In this document: positions 23,540-30,523 of the stretch, piece after piece | Position numbering within the stretch: position 1 is the first letter of the stretch | Layout: the number at the start of each line of letters is the position of its first letter | IMG/VR virus record: IMGVR_UViG_3300050821_010140 | Span: 1-30,523 of that record | Source of the DNA: a virus | Length of the DNA stretch: 30,523 nucleotides | Reading direction: 5' to 3' (one strand) | Program-made: the position numbers and the translations under genes | The notes under the pieces: generated by a model | Database searches by the model: none | What the model was told of the DNA's origin: nothing | The model's input: only the letters and a program-made list of their open reading frames with translations

Positions 23540-25300
23540 ATGGCTAATAATATTGCGTTCCGACAAATTCCAGCCACGCTGCGGTTGCCGCTATTCTGGG
23601 CCGAGGTTGATCCCACTCAGGCCAATAGCAACACGCAGCCGCAGCGCAGCCTGATCATTGGTCAATCGCTCGCATCGGGCGCGATCAATACGGTTGTCGC
23701 TACCAACGCGCCAACGGTATCGGGCGCCGTCCTTACGTTTGCGGCGGTGCCGGCGGCTGTTCAGCCAGGCCAGAATGTGCAGGACAACACGACATCTGGC
23801 GCCATTGCACTCGGGACAACAGTTCTCTCGAGAACGCCCACAACAGTGACGCTTTCGGCCGGTGTTACTGGCGGCGGCGTACTCAGCGCCGATTCGATCA
23901 TATTCTCCAATCTCCAGCCGCAGCTTGTCAGCTCGGCCCTCATTGCGGCGACGCAATTCGGCAGCGGCTCAATGGCGGCCGAGATGGTCGGCAAGTATCG
24001 ACAAAATGACCCGACCGGTGAACTCTGGGTGCTGCCGCTGGTTGATGATCCTAACGGCACTGCGGCAACCGGATCAATTGTTGTTAGCGGTACGCCGACC
24101 GTCAACAGCACGATCCCGCTGTATGTGGATGGCATATCGATTCCGGTCGGCGTTACAACCACAATGTCGACCAATCAGGTTGCGTCTGCAATTTCCGCAG
24201 CGATCAACGCCGCGACCGATGGATACACCGGCGTTGTATTGCCATTGACGGCTTCGCCAGCGACAGCAACCGTGACGATTACCGCTCGTCATAAGGGGTC
24301 GTCCGGCAACGATATCGACTTCAGGCTAGCCTATTATGGCGCGGCTGCCGGCGAAACAATTCCAGCCGGTTTGACATTCACGCTTACACCAATGAGCGGC
24401 GGCGCAACCAATCCCTCGACGCTGATGAATCTGCTGCTCCCGAATTTGATGGATCAGCCATTCGATTTTATTTGTATGCCCTACACTGACACAAACTCGC
24501 TCAATGCCACTCAATCTTTTATGAATGATATTACTGGTCGCTGGTCTTGGGAGCGTCAGGATTTCGGTGGTGTATTTTCGGCGGCGCAAGGTACGGTTTC
24601 GGCGTTGCAAACATTGGGGGCAGCCCGCAACGATCAGCATGTTTCGATCATGGGGTATTTCAGCAGCCCAAGCCCATCGTGGCACTGGGCCGCGGTATAC
24701 TGCGGCGCGAGCGCCAGGAGCCTTCGGGCAGATCCCGGGCGCCCGCTACATTACCTTCCGCTTGTTGGAGTTTACGCGCCGTCTCAGGCGCAGCGGTTCC
24801 AGATGGTCGATCAACTTACATTGTCATTCTCTGGTATCTCAGCCTTTGATGTGGGGCAGGATGGCACTTGTATAATCAAGACTGACTTCACTACGTACCA
24901 GTCCAATGCGGCCGGCGTCCCAGATGACAGCTACCTGAAGGTCGAAACTATGTTTTTGCTGGCGGCATGCCTGCGCTATATGCGCGCCGGTGTGACGACG
25001 GTAATGGCCCGCATGAAGCTGGCCGATGATGGGACCCGAGTCTCGCCTGGCTCGAATGTGGTCACGCCGGTGATTATCAAAGGATATGTGATCGCCCTTT
25101 ATCAGCAGATGGTCAATCTGGGCTGGGTCCAGGACTTGCCAGGTTTCAGCGCCAACGTGATCGTTCAGCGCAATGCGCTCAATCCCAATCGGGTTGATGT
25201 GCTGTGGCCTGGCGTGCTGATCAATCAACTTGATGTGTTTGCGCTTCTCGCTCAGTTCCGCTTGAGCTCGGCGAGCTTCAACGTGCAGTTGGCGACTTAA
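23540..25300 (+). CDS. Contractile tail sheath (Mu gpL-like) with inserted beta module
   Basis: A 586-residue protein. The start is ATG 23540 (GAGAGG at 23526-23531), not the TTG two codons before. Family features: SLIIGQ near residue 37, FDFICMPYTDTNSLNATQ in the middle, RWSWERQDFGGVFSA, then a C-terminal domain with YLKVETMFLLAACLRYMR and IKGYVIALYQQMVNLGWVQD. Compared with Mu gpL it carries an extra block at residues about 61-127 (nt 23720-23920) that resembles an insert in the gp6-like connector of this window. The insert would lie on the outside of the tail (inference). Confidence 0.9.
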   Translation: MANNIAFRQIPATLRLPLFWAEVDPTQANSNTQPQRSLIIGQSLASGAINTVVATNAPTVSGAVLTFAAVPAAVQPGQNVQDNTTSGAIALGTTVLSRTPTTVTLSAGVTGGGVLSADSIIFSNLQPQLVSSALIAATQFGSGSMAAEMVGKYRQNDPTGELWVLPLVDDPNGTAATGSIVVSGTPTVNSTIPLYVDGISIPVGVTTTMSTNQVASAISAAINAATDGYTGVVLPLTASPATATVTITARHKGSSGNDIDFRLAYYGAAAGETIPAGLTFTLTPMSGGATNPSTLMNLLLPNLMDQPFDFICMPYTDTNSLNATQSFMNDITGRWSWERQDFGGVFSAAQGTVSALQTLGAARNDQHVSIMGYFSSPSPSWHWAAVYCGASARSLRADPGRPLHYLPLVGVYAPSQAQRFQMVDQLTLSFSGISAFDVGQDGTCIIKTDFTTYQSNAAGVPDDSYLKVETMFLLAACLRYMRAGVTTVMARMKLADDGTRVSPGSNVVTPVIIKGYVIALYQQMVNLGWVQDLPGFSANVIVQRNALNPNRVDVLWPGVLINQLDVFALLAQFRLSSASFNVQLAT

Positions 25301-25353
25301 AGCGGCGGCGGATCTGAGCAGTCCCATCTGACTGCGAGCCATTTCGGCATAGC

Positions 25354-25370
25354 GCGAGCCTCGAACTCGC
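25354..25370 (+). terminator. Weak hairpin between sheath and tube
   Basis: GCGAG (25354-25358) pairs with CTCGC (25366-25370), followed by TTTCT. It lies in the 124-base gap between sheath and tube, which contains no gene I can support. It could attenuate transcription or protect RNA ends; the stem is short. Confidence 0.3.
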
Positions 25371-25424
25371 TTTCTCAAACCCGCCGCAAATTTCTGGCTA
25401 TCATAAAGTGAGGACGAAAGTCAA

Positions 25425-25799
25425 ATGGCCCAGACGGTTCAGCTTAATCAACGTGTTGGCGGAACGAATTTTTTCAATATGGATGGACTCTCGTATTTGC
25501 TCGTCGAATTTTCATGGCGCCCATCAACCCCAACTCGCGAGAGCGCCAAGGGCCAAGATGGAGTTCACGGGTATGTGGAAAAGCCGGATGTTGGCCGCAT
25601 GCGGGGAAAGCTCCGCGATTGGGCCGGCAATTCCGTGACCCTGATCGGTCAGACTTCCAATTCCCAATGCGTCGCTTCACTCGCCAACGGGAAAAACATT
25701 GTTGGGATCGGTATGTGGATCACCGAGCTCGGAGACGTTAGCGGAGAGGATGGCTCCGTTGATGTTACGTTTGAGGGGCCATCGGTGGCGGAGGCTTAA
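25425..25799 (+). CDS. Tail tube protein (Mu gpM-like)
   Basis: A 124-residue protein that forms the inner tube. Start MAQTVQLNQRVGGTNFFNMD and the block VEFSWRPSTPTRESAKGQDGVHGY are as in the gpM family, as is the ending of strands WITELGDVSGEDGSVDVTFEG. Follows the sheath as in Mu. Its TAA overlaps the stop codon of the minus-strand gene (CTTAAG at 25795-25800). Confidence 0.85.
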   Translation: MAQTVQLNQRVGGTNFFNMDGLSYLLVEFSWRPSTPTRESAKGQDGVHGYVEKPDVGRMRGKLRDWAGNSVTLIGQTSNSQCVASLANGKNIVGIGMWITELGDVSGEDGSVDVTFEGPSVAEA

Positions 25800-26152
25800 G
25801 GACAGCGATCTCCATCAAGTCGCAAATGATCCTTAGCTAAACTAGAAATCCAGAATGGCTGCGACCATCCGCACGGTCGAAATTGAGTCCACATTCCTTT
25901 TTTGCCGACTATTTCTCCAGCGTCTCCATTGGTAAACGTATGGCAGCCGTGCTTATAGGCTCTTTCGTCGCTTTGTTGGATTGCCATAGATGATTTGTCA
26001 GAAAACAGTTCAGCGGTTCTTTTGTTTTGGTAATCCCAATCTGGGCACCCATAAACGACCGTATCAATAATCGCGGTTTCGCTCCGCGCGATTGATATAG
26101 GCGTCATGGCTATCGCGGCGGCAGTGGCGAGAATGGCAGCTGATATTTTCAT
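25796..26152 (-). CDS. Small exported protein on the opposite strand (moron)
   Basis: A 118-residue protein and the only minus-strand gene. Residues 1-22 are a Sec signal (KISAAILATAAAIAMTPISIA before Arg23). The mature part has four cysteines (YGCPDW, HGCHTF, RPCGW, DRCP), suggesting disulfides in the periplasm. AGGAGAG lies 6 bases before the ATG on its strand and a promoter-like pair lies further upstream. This own-promoter, reversed insertion between two tail genes is typical of lysogeny-expressed morons. The layout (GCHTFTNGD, then a WxQFRPxG strand) resembles small host-coded periplasmic proteins of unknown function. Confidence 0.7.
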   Translation of the reverse strand: MKISAAILATAAAIAMTPISIARSETAIIDTVVYGCPDWDYQNKRTAELFSDKSSMAIQQSDERAYKHGCHTFTNGDAGEIVGKKGMWTQFRPCGWSQPFWISSLAKDHLRLDGDRCP

Positions 26153-26170
26153 GATTTCTCTCCTGTCTCA

Positions 26171-26200
26171 AGCATATTGCATGTTTTTTTAAAAAATCAA
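26171..26200 (-). promoter_or_regulatory. Candidate promoter for the minus-strand moron
   Basis: On the minus strand TTGATT (26195-26200) and TATGCT (26171-26176) are 18 bases apart, each matching 4 of 6 consensus positions. The AT-rich spacer (T7/A6 run at 26184-26196) stands out from the GC-rich surroundings. Transcription would start close to the gene's ribosome site. Confidence 0.45.
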
Positions 26201-27385
26201 GTGCCCCAACTGCCTCCCGGCTCATCAGACCAGAACGAACTCACCATCGCCCTGACCCCCGCCAGCGCGAGCCGCCCGGTCATATTGTCAGGCTGGCAGC
26301 GGTTCCGGGCGAGACGGTCAATCGAGCACACTCCCTCGCAGTTGGTGGTCGAGACGACCGAGCGATTCCCAAGTTCCATCGCTGAGGCGACGACACCGTT
26401 TTCGAAGGCCACCGTCAAAATCGGCCAAGATCAGATAATGGGGTGCTATATCGATCTAGTAGAGCCGCATATCGATAAAGGTAGGCACGAAGTCATCATT
26501 GCGGCCCGCAGCTGGTCACAGGATTTGGTTGATTGTTCTGTTGATATTGATTCGCTCAAGGCCTGGGTAGTAAAAGAAGGAACGCTCGGAAAAGCCGTCA
26601 TGAAACTGGCGGCGCCATACAACATTCCGGTGACCGTTATTGGGGAAGATCCCGTTATTGATCCGACTTATCCAGTTATTATTCAGCCAGGCATGACGAA
26701 TTGGCAATTGATTGAAGAGCTGTCTAGGATTACGCAGACTTTGGTTTACGATGGAGTGGATGGCGGAATCATTATTTCGAAAGTTGGGACCGAGCGGAGC
26801 GCTTGCGCGCTGATTCAGGGTCAAAATATCGAGTTAGGCTCGGCTCGACTTTCTGGCGATCAGCGATATTCAGTGATTGAGGTTGCGTCGCAGGCAGTAA
26901 TTCTGGACGCTTCTAATTCGCCGGTTATGGCGTTTAACCAGAAAGCAAGAGATCCCAGTGTTCCAAGAAATCGGAATTTGCTGATTATTACGGACTTAAT
27001 TGGGCCAGATGCAAACTGGGCGCAGCAACGCGCGGACTGGGAAGTGGCGCGTCGTTACGGTCGCAGTCGTGAAATTCGGATTGTCGTTTCTGGTTTTCGG
27101 ACATCGCGCGGCGGCGCGCTGTGGGACATTAATAAAGTTGTGCAGATCGACGCTTCCGCATTGAAGGTCAAAGAGGATATGATTATCGCCGGCGTGACGT
27201 TTATGCGTGACGATCTTGGCACTCGCACTGAGCTGATTTGTATGCCGAAGGCAGGCTTGATGCCGGCGCCGTTCCACTTCAATGCGCCGGTTCCAGTGAC
27301 GCCGAAAGACCAGCGGGCAATCGACGCCGCCGCCGGAATAACGTTTCCGACAACCGAGCAAATTGTTGAAAAGGGCGGCACGTGA
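26201..27385 (+). CDS. Baseplate hub (Mu gpP / gp44-like)
   Basis: About 394 residues. GTG 26201 is taken as start because the protein then begins MPQLPPGSSDQNELTIAL, the expected N terminus; TTG 26177 is the alternative. Neither has a Shine-Dalgarno site, which may result from the moron inserted directly upstream. Family marks are ILSGWQRFRARRSIEHTPS near the start, a TKIGQDQI-type turn, then GKAVMKLAAPYNIPVTV and MTNWQLIEELSRITQTLVYD. It forms the platform under the tube to which the spike attaches. C-terminal part ends with a Pro/Lys linker. Confidence 0.8.
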   Translation: MPQLPPGSSDQNELTIALTPASASRPVILSGWQRFRARRSIEHTPSQLVVETTERFPSSIAEATTPFSKATVKIGQDQIMGCYIDLVEPHIDKGRHEVIIAARSWSQDLVDCSVDIDSLKAWVVKEGTLGKAVMKLAAPYNIPVTVIGEDPVIDPTYPVIIQPGMTNWQLIEELSRITQTLVYDGVDGGIIISKVGTERSACALIQGQNIELGSARLSGDQRYSVIEVASQAVILDASNSPVMAFNQKARDPSVPRNRNLLIITDLIGPDANWAQQRADWEVARRYGRSREIRIVVSGFRTSRGGALWDINKVVQIDASALKVKEDMIIAGVTFMRDDLGTRTELICMPKAGLMPAPFHFNAPVPVTPKDQRAIDAAAGITFPTTEQIVEKGGT

Positions 27386-27951
27386 CCGACTGGAGCGGAT
27401 ACGATCGCGACCAACGGATAGCTGCGCGCGTCAGGAACTCTCTCGCTGCGGTGACATTGCAACTGCCGGACGATACCAAGTCAGTCCAGAAATATCAGAC
27501 TGAGGGTCTGGTTTCGGAGATCAGAGATAATGTGCAGGTTGTTCAGTTGCATGGATTCTCTAGTCTACCTCTGCCTGGCGCTCGTGGCATTGTGGTTTAT
27601 CCTTCGGGTAACCGGGGAAATGGTCTTGTCATTGCTACGATTGACCCGCGATATCGACCGACCGGGCTTAAGCCGGGAGAGGCGTCGCTCCACATGGTCG
27701 ACGGCGCCCAAAAAGATGGCACCGGCGGCACGACGCGCACCGTTCTAAGCGCACTGCTTGGTTGGATGACTAGTTTGTTCGGCAAAATGATCGGTATCGG
27801 CGACAGCAATACAATGGCCGTCATCATTACCGGAACCAATAACAGGATTGTCGGCAATCTCGAAATTACCGGTACACTAAAAGTCGATGGCGCAACAACG
27901 GTTCAAGATATCAACATTCAAGGCAACGAGACTGGAGGCGGGTCAACGTAA
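27382..27951 (+). CDS. Baseplate spike (Mu gp45 / gpV-like)
   Basis: A 189-residue protein starting at GTG 27382 (GTGA overlap with the hub). The N-terminal OB-fold has VQLHGFSSLPLPGARGIVVYPSGN. A C-terminal trimeric beta-helix is suggested by short repeats (NRIVGNLEITGTLKVDGATT). It punctures the outer membrane. No His-x-His iron-binding tip is visible at its end (GNETGGGST), unlike P2 gpV or Mu gp45, so a separate tip may be used. Confidence 0.8.
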   Translation: MTDWSGYDRDQRIAARVRNSLAAVTLQLPDDTKSVQKYQTEGLVSEIRDNVQVVQLHGFSSLPLPGARGIVVYPSGNRGNGLVIATIDPRYRPTGLKPGEASLHMVDGAQKDGTGGTTRTVLSALLGWMTSLFGKMIGIGDSNTMAVIITGTNNRIVGNLEITGTLKVDGATTVQDINIQGNETGGGST

Positions 27952-28253
27952 TGGATGACGATTTTCCTTCTGAAATGACATTGGTGTTAAAGACGCCGCT
28001 GCAGCCGCTCGGCGGGCAAGGTGATGTGGTCACTGAGTTGCATTTGCGAGAGCCGACTTGTGGCGAGCTCGAGGCGGCATCTAAGGTAGTTGGTGGAGTG
28101 TCGGCTGATATTGCGCTGATCGCCACAGTTTCGGGGCATCCGGTCGGCCTAATCCGCAATATGGGCGCCTATGATTACGCAAGGTGCTCAAATTTTTTGG
28201 GAGGTTTTGCGCAGCGCGGCCTAGCAATTGGCTCGAGCTCTGCGCCGACCTGA
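27951..28253 (+). CDS. Tail assembly chaperone (gp41/E-like), short product
   Basis: A 100-residue protein of the Mu gp41 / P2 gpE chaperone type: N-terminal LVLKTPLQPL, then VTELHLREPTCGELEAASKV. It coats the tape measure during tail assembly. The frame contains the slippery heptamer TTTTTTG at 28193-28199, in the zero frame as T-TTT-TTG, beyond which the -1 frame encodes a GpE-like partner. TAATG coupling to the spike gene. Confidence 0.75.
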   Translation: MDDDFPSEMTLVLKTPLQPLGGQGDVVTELHLREPTCGELEAASKVVGGVSADIALIATVSGHPVGLIRNMGAYDYARCSNFLGGFAQRGLAIGSSSAPT

Positions 28254-28375
28254 CATTATATTTTCATTGGGGACCCTTTGATGTCTGGAAACTAACGATG
28301 TCAAAGGTGATGTGGTGGACTGAGCAGGCTGAACGGCAGATTGCAGCGCGCGCAGCGCCGCGGGATAGGCGCTGA
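27951..28375 (+). CDS. Frameshifted chaperone fusion (gp41 plus GpE-like)
   Basis: Product of a -1 shift at 28199: 83 residues of the chaperone joined to 58 residues of the -1 frame (141 in all). The second part, WLELCADLTLYFHWGPFD, then MWWTEQAERQIAAR, matches the short GpE-type motif of a hydrophobic/His-Trp patch followed by a Trp-rich helix. The -1 frame has no start with a convincing ribosome site (ATG or TTG at 28184 is within the upstream gene), so the fusion is the likely route. Ends in TGATG with the tape measure, which follows as expected. Confidence 0.7.
28193..28199 (+). promoter_or_regulatory. Programmed -1 frameshift site TTTTTTG
   Basis: The heptamer reads T-TTT-TTG in the chaperone frame, the same T6G sequence used in the P2 E/E' genes. 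A stem GCGCAG (28209-28214) with CTGCGC (28240-28245) begins 10 bases downstream and could pause the ribosome. The -1 frame is open to 28375. Confidence 0.8.
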
Positions 28376-30523
28376 TGGCGACCGCTGGCTATGCCATAAC
28401 AATCAAGCTCGTTGGCGCTCCACAAGCTACGACTGGCATCGCCGCAATCAACAAAAGCTTAGCGCAGCTTAATCTTGCCGGCCGCACAGCTATAGCGGGC
28501 ATTAGTCCGCAGGCCGCGCGAGCATCGGTTGGTGCGCTTGGCAACGTTGGGCTTGCTGCGGTGGGCGCCGGAAAGCTTATCAGTCAGGGCATCGGCGGCG
28601 CTGTGCGGCAGTTTGTCCAGCTTGGTGCTGAAATCAGGGGTGTCGTTAGCGGGCTTGGCGATCTTGCCCCGGCGCTAGGGCCTCTCGCCGGGTTAGCTAC
28701 GACAGCCGGAATCGTCAGGACAGTCACCAACTTTGCGGCTGCGGGCGGCGAAATCCAACGCACTAGCGGCGCCCTCGGTCTCAACACGCAGCAGTTACAA
28801 GCCAATCGGCTAGCATGGCGCCTCGCCGGACTATCCGCGGAACAATTCGACCAGGCCTTCTCTGGGGTAAGTGAGTCGCTTGTCGGGGCGCAAGCGGGCC
28901 GTAATCCACAAGCAATAGGCGCAGCGCGGCAATTTGGTCTGCATACTGGTCTCCCGGCTCTAGAGTTCATCAAAGAGCTGGCCAACAAAATAAAGCAACT
29001 AAACGATCTAAAAGTCAGCGTGGTAACGCAGGGTGGCCTTCTAGAAGCTTTTGGTATCAGCCGAGAGAGTCTTTCGCTATTCCAGCGCGGTGGCGACGCG
29101 ATTGCGGATTATGTCGTGCAAGGCCAGAAGTTGGCCGCCATGGATGCTGAGGCGGCAGCGCGCGGCCAAGCTCTCGAAACGGCCCTAACCGGATTAGGAG
29201 CCGCGGCCACCAAGGTTGGCTTCGATATTGCCGACGGGCTGACTGGGAAGGGTATCGTGCCCGCCATAGAAGGCATGAAGAATTGGCTGCTGGAGCTCGG
29301 CAAATCGCCTGCGGCTATTCAAAATCTTACGAACGCTGTCGAGGGGTTGGTTGCTGTCCTTGGTGTTTTGGCGGCGACGCCGATCCTTAAATTTTTGATT
29401 AGAAATCCGCTTACCGCCGGCGCAGTTGCGGCGATTGCCGGAGGTGTTGCGCTGAAAGGCGTTACTCCTCCGGAGGACGCTAAGAAGTGGCAAGACGAGG
29501 CTCATAAAAACAAGGCTGGAGAAGCCCCAACAGAATTTCCCGCTTGGTGGAATCAGCTGCGGAATTGGGTTTTCGGCGACCATCCGGTACCGTCCGGCCC
29601 AAAGGAGGAATCTGCTACCGCCGCAATTCCTCCTCCGGTGGCGGCTGAAACTAGAGATAGCGCGCAACGTACCGTATCGCTTCTTGAGGATATCCGCGAT
29701 TATCTCAAGAGCTTGTGGCCTTTCGGTGGCGTACCAGGTGGCGCAACCGTGGGATGGCCAGGAGGCAGACCGGCGACACTGCATCGCCACGGCGAGATCG
29801 GAGGTGGGACGCCGCCGCCTGTGTCCGGCGATCTTTCGCCTACTATGCGCTCAGTAGTGGCGGCTATCGGTGGCGGAGAGACCAAGGGCTTCGCCGATCC
29901 GTATCACACACTTGCTGGCGGTGGGCAGTTCTCCGGCAACCAATATCCTGCCGGCTGGTCTACCGGTGCTGGGCGATCCCAGTTCATCCCGAGCACGTGG
30001 GCGGATGAGGCCAGTCGGCTCCAGCTCCACGACTTTGGTCCGCATTCTCAAGATTGGGCCACCGCAGATTACGCTAGCCTGATTTACGGTAAAGCCACCG
30101 GTGGCCGCAATTTCGAGGCCGATCAGGCATCGGGCCACCTTGATCCGCGTGGCAGGGAGCGACTACGTCAGGTGTGGCCTGGTGGCTTCAACGAAGGATA
30201 CGAAGAGAGATATCAAGCCGCGACAAAGGCAGGAATTGGCGCCGCTCCGCCGTCGCCAATTACCGGGGCTGCTGTGCCAGCACCATCGCCCGTAACCGGC
30301 ACCGCGCCGCCGGCGCCATCTCCTATTACCGGCAGTCGCGTCCCGGAGCGCCTTCGGAACCTTCCTGGCTCGGAGGATATGAATCCTGGCGATACGGGCG
30401 CTAACGATTCGTCGCACCATGTCCAAGTTGAGTTCGTGAACGCGCCCAAGGGAATGCGGACCAATCTTGCCACCCAGGCCGGCGACGCATCGTTCAGCCA
30501 ACGAACGAGGTACGCGATGGATT
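28375..30523 (+). CDS. Tape measure protein with lysozyme-like domain (3' truncated)
   Basis: Sets tail length and is ejected into the host. Starts at ATG 28375 and stays open to the window end (716 residues). The N-terminal half is Ala/Gly-rich helical with hydrophobic stretches (about 326-345 and 349-362). Residues about 488-605 look like a GH104-type lytic transglycosylase related to lambda endolysin: candidate catalytic Glu502 in AIGGGETKGF, then GAGRSQFIPSTW, DFGPHSQDWATADY and GRERLRQVWPGG. A Pro-rich triple repeat (PSPITG/PSPVTG, about 622-655) follows. The domain would open peptidoglycan during injection. Short for a tape measure so far; the remainder lies outside. Confidence 0.8.
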   Translation, partial: MATAGYAITIKLVGAPQATTGIAAINKSLAQLNLAGRTAIAGISPQAARASVGALGNVGLAAVGAGKLISQGIGGAVRQFVQLGAEIRGVVSGLGDLAPALGPLAGLATTAGIVRTVTNFAAAGGEIQRTSGALGLNTQQLQANRLAWRLAGLSAEQFDQAFSGVSESLVGAQAGRNPQAIGAARQFGLHTGLPALEFIKELANKIKQLNDLKVSVVTQGGLLEAFGISRESLSLFQRGGDAIADYVVQGQKLAAMDAEAAARGQALETALTGLGAAATKVGFDIADGLTGKGIVPAIEGMKNWLLELGKSPAAIQNLTNAVEGLVAVLGVLAATPILKFLIRNPLTAGAVAAIAGGVALKGVTPPEDAKKWQDEAHKNKAGEAPTEFPAWWNQLRNWVFGDHPVPSGPKEESATAAIPPPVAAETRDSAQRTVSLLEDIRDYLKSLWPFGGVPGGATVGWPGGRPATLHRHGEIGGGTPPPVSGDLSPTMRSVVAAIGGGETKGFADPYHTLAGGGQFSGNQYPAGWSTGAGRSQFIPSTWADEASRLQLHDFGPHSQDWATADYASLIYGKATGGRNFEADQASGHLDPRGRERLRQVWPGGFNEGYEERYQAATKAGIGAAPPSPITGAAVPAPSPVTGTAPPAPSPITGSRVPERLRNLPGSEDMNPGDTGANDSSHHVQVEFVNAPKGMRTNLATQAGDASFSQRTRYAMD

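Noticed and set aside
24839-25378. Minus-strand frame (179 aa) at the end of the sheath gene
   Set aside because: Lies across the conserved sheath C terminus and extends only a little into the gap; sequence is Arg/His-rich shadow type.
25301-25424. Possible tRNA-like or att site in the sheath-tube gap
   Set aside because: The sequence GCCTCGAACTCGC only vaguely recalls a T-arm; no acceptor stem or anticodon arm can be built, and no direct repeat marks an att site.
26184-26196. T7/A6 run as a terminator for the minus-strand or hub gene
   Set aside because: It lies upstream of the minus-strand gene and has no GC stem; it fits better as an AT-rich promoter spacer.
29194-29790. Minus-strand frame (198 aa) inside the tape measure
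   Set aside because: No domain, low-quality composition, antisense to a continuous coding frame.

Overview
The window is 30.5 kb of the structural region of a tailed phage or prophage with a contractile tail. All genes except one are on the + strand and are packed with ATGA, GTGA or TAATG overlaps. The head genes are HK97-like (prohead protease, major capsid protein, gp6-like connector, head-closure protein, gp10-like protein). The tail genes are Mu-like (terminator, gp38/DUF2635, sheath, tube, gpP-like hub, gp45-like spike, gp41/GpE-type chaperones, tape measure). No integrase, terminase, portal, lysis cassette, tRNA or CRISPR is visible, so both ends continue outside the window. The moderately GC-rich sequence, a small zinc-ribbon protein and the repeated fibre types suggest an alphaproteobacterial host of the Rhizobiales kind. 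That host assignment is inference from protein character, not from a search.

Layout. 1-5196: prohead protease (left end cut), major capsid protein, a run of small virion proteins with one terminator, and the gp6-like connector. 5209-21522: a 16-kb accessory cassette of about 16 genes placed between the two connector genes that normally adjoin. It holds beta-rich virion and receptor-type proteins, four proteins with signal peptides, a polytopic membrane protein, a 24-residue membrane microprotein, a zinc-ribbon protein and two large repeat proteins (fibres A and B). 21527-23499: head closure, a 42-aa gene, gp10-like protein, tail terminator, DUF2635. 23540-25799: sheath and tube. 25796-26152: one minus-strand exported protein with its own promoter (a moron). 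26201-30523: hub, spike, two chaperones joined by a TTTTTTG frameshift site, and a tape measure carrying a lysozyme-like domain (right end cut).

How it works together. Protease and capsid protein build and mature the head. Connector, closure, gp10-like protein and terminator make the neck. Sheath, tube, hub, spike and tape measure make the contractile tail. The cassette probably supplies host recognition, and may also modify the lysogen's surface, because several of its proteins are predicted to be exported and are rich in cysteine.

Most notable signals: (1) a 14-residue repeat family that builds much of two otherwise different fibre proteins; (2) a G10 tract that breaks fibre A inside its glycine-rich domain, as expected for phase variation or slippage (or a sequence error); (3) a cluster of exported, cysteine-rich proteins inside a virion operon; (4) a 15-residue motif shared by the protease and the capsid protein at the likely maturation site; (5) one beta-module inserted in both the connector and the sheath.
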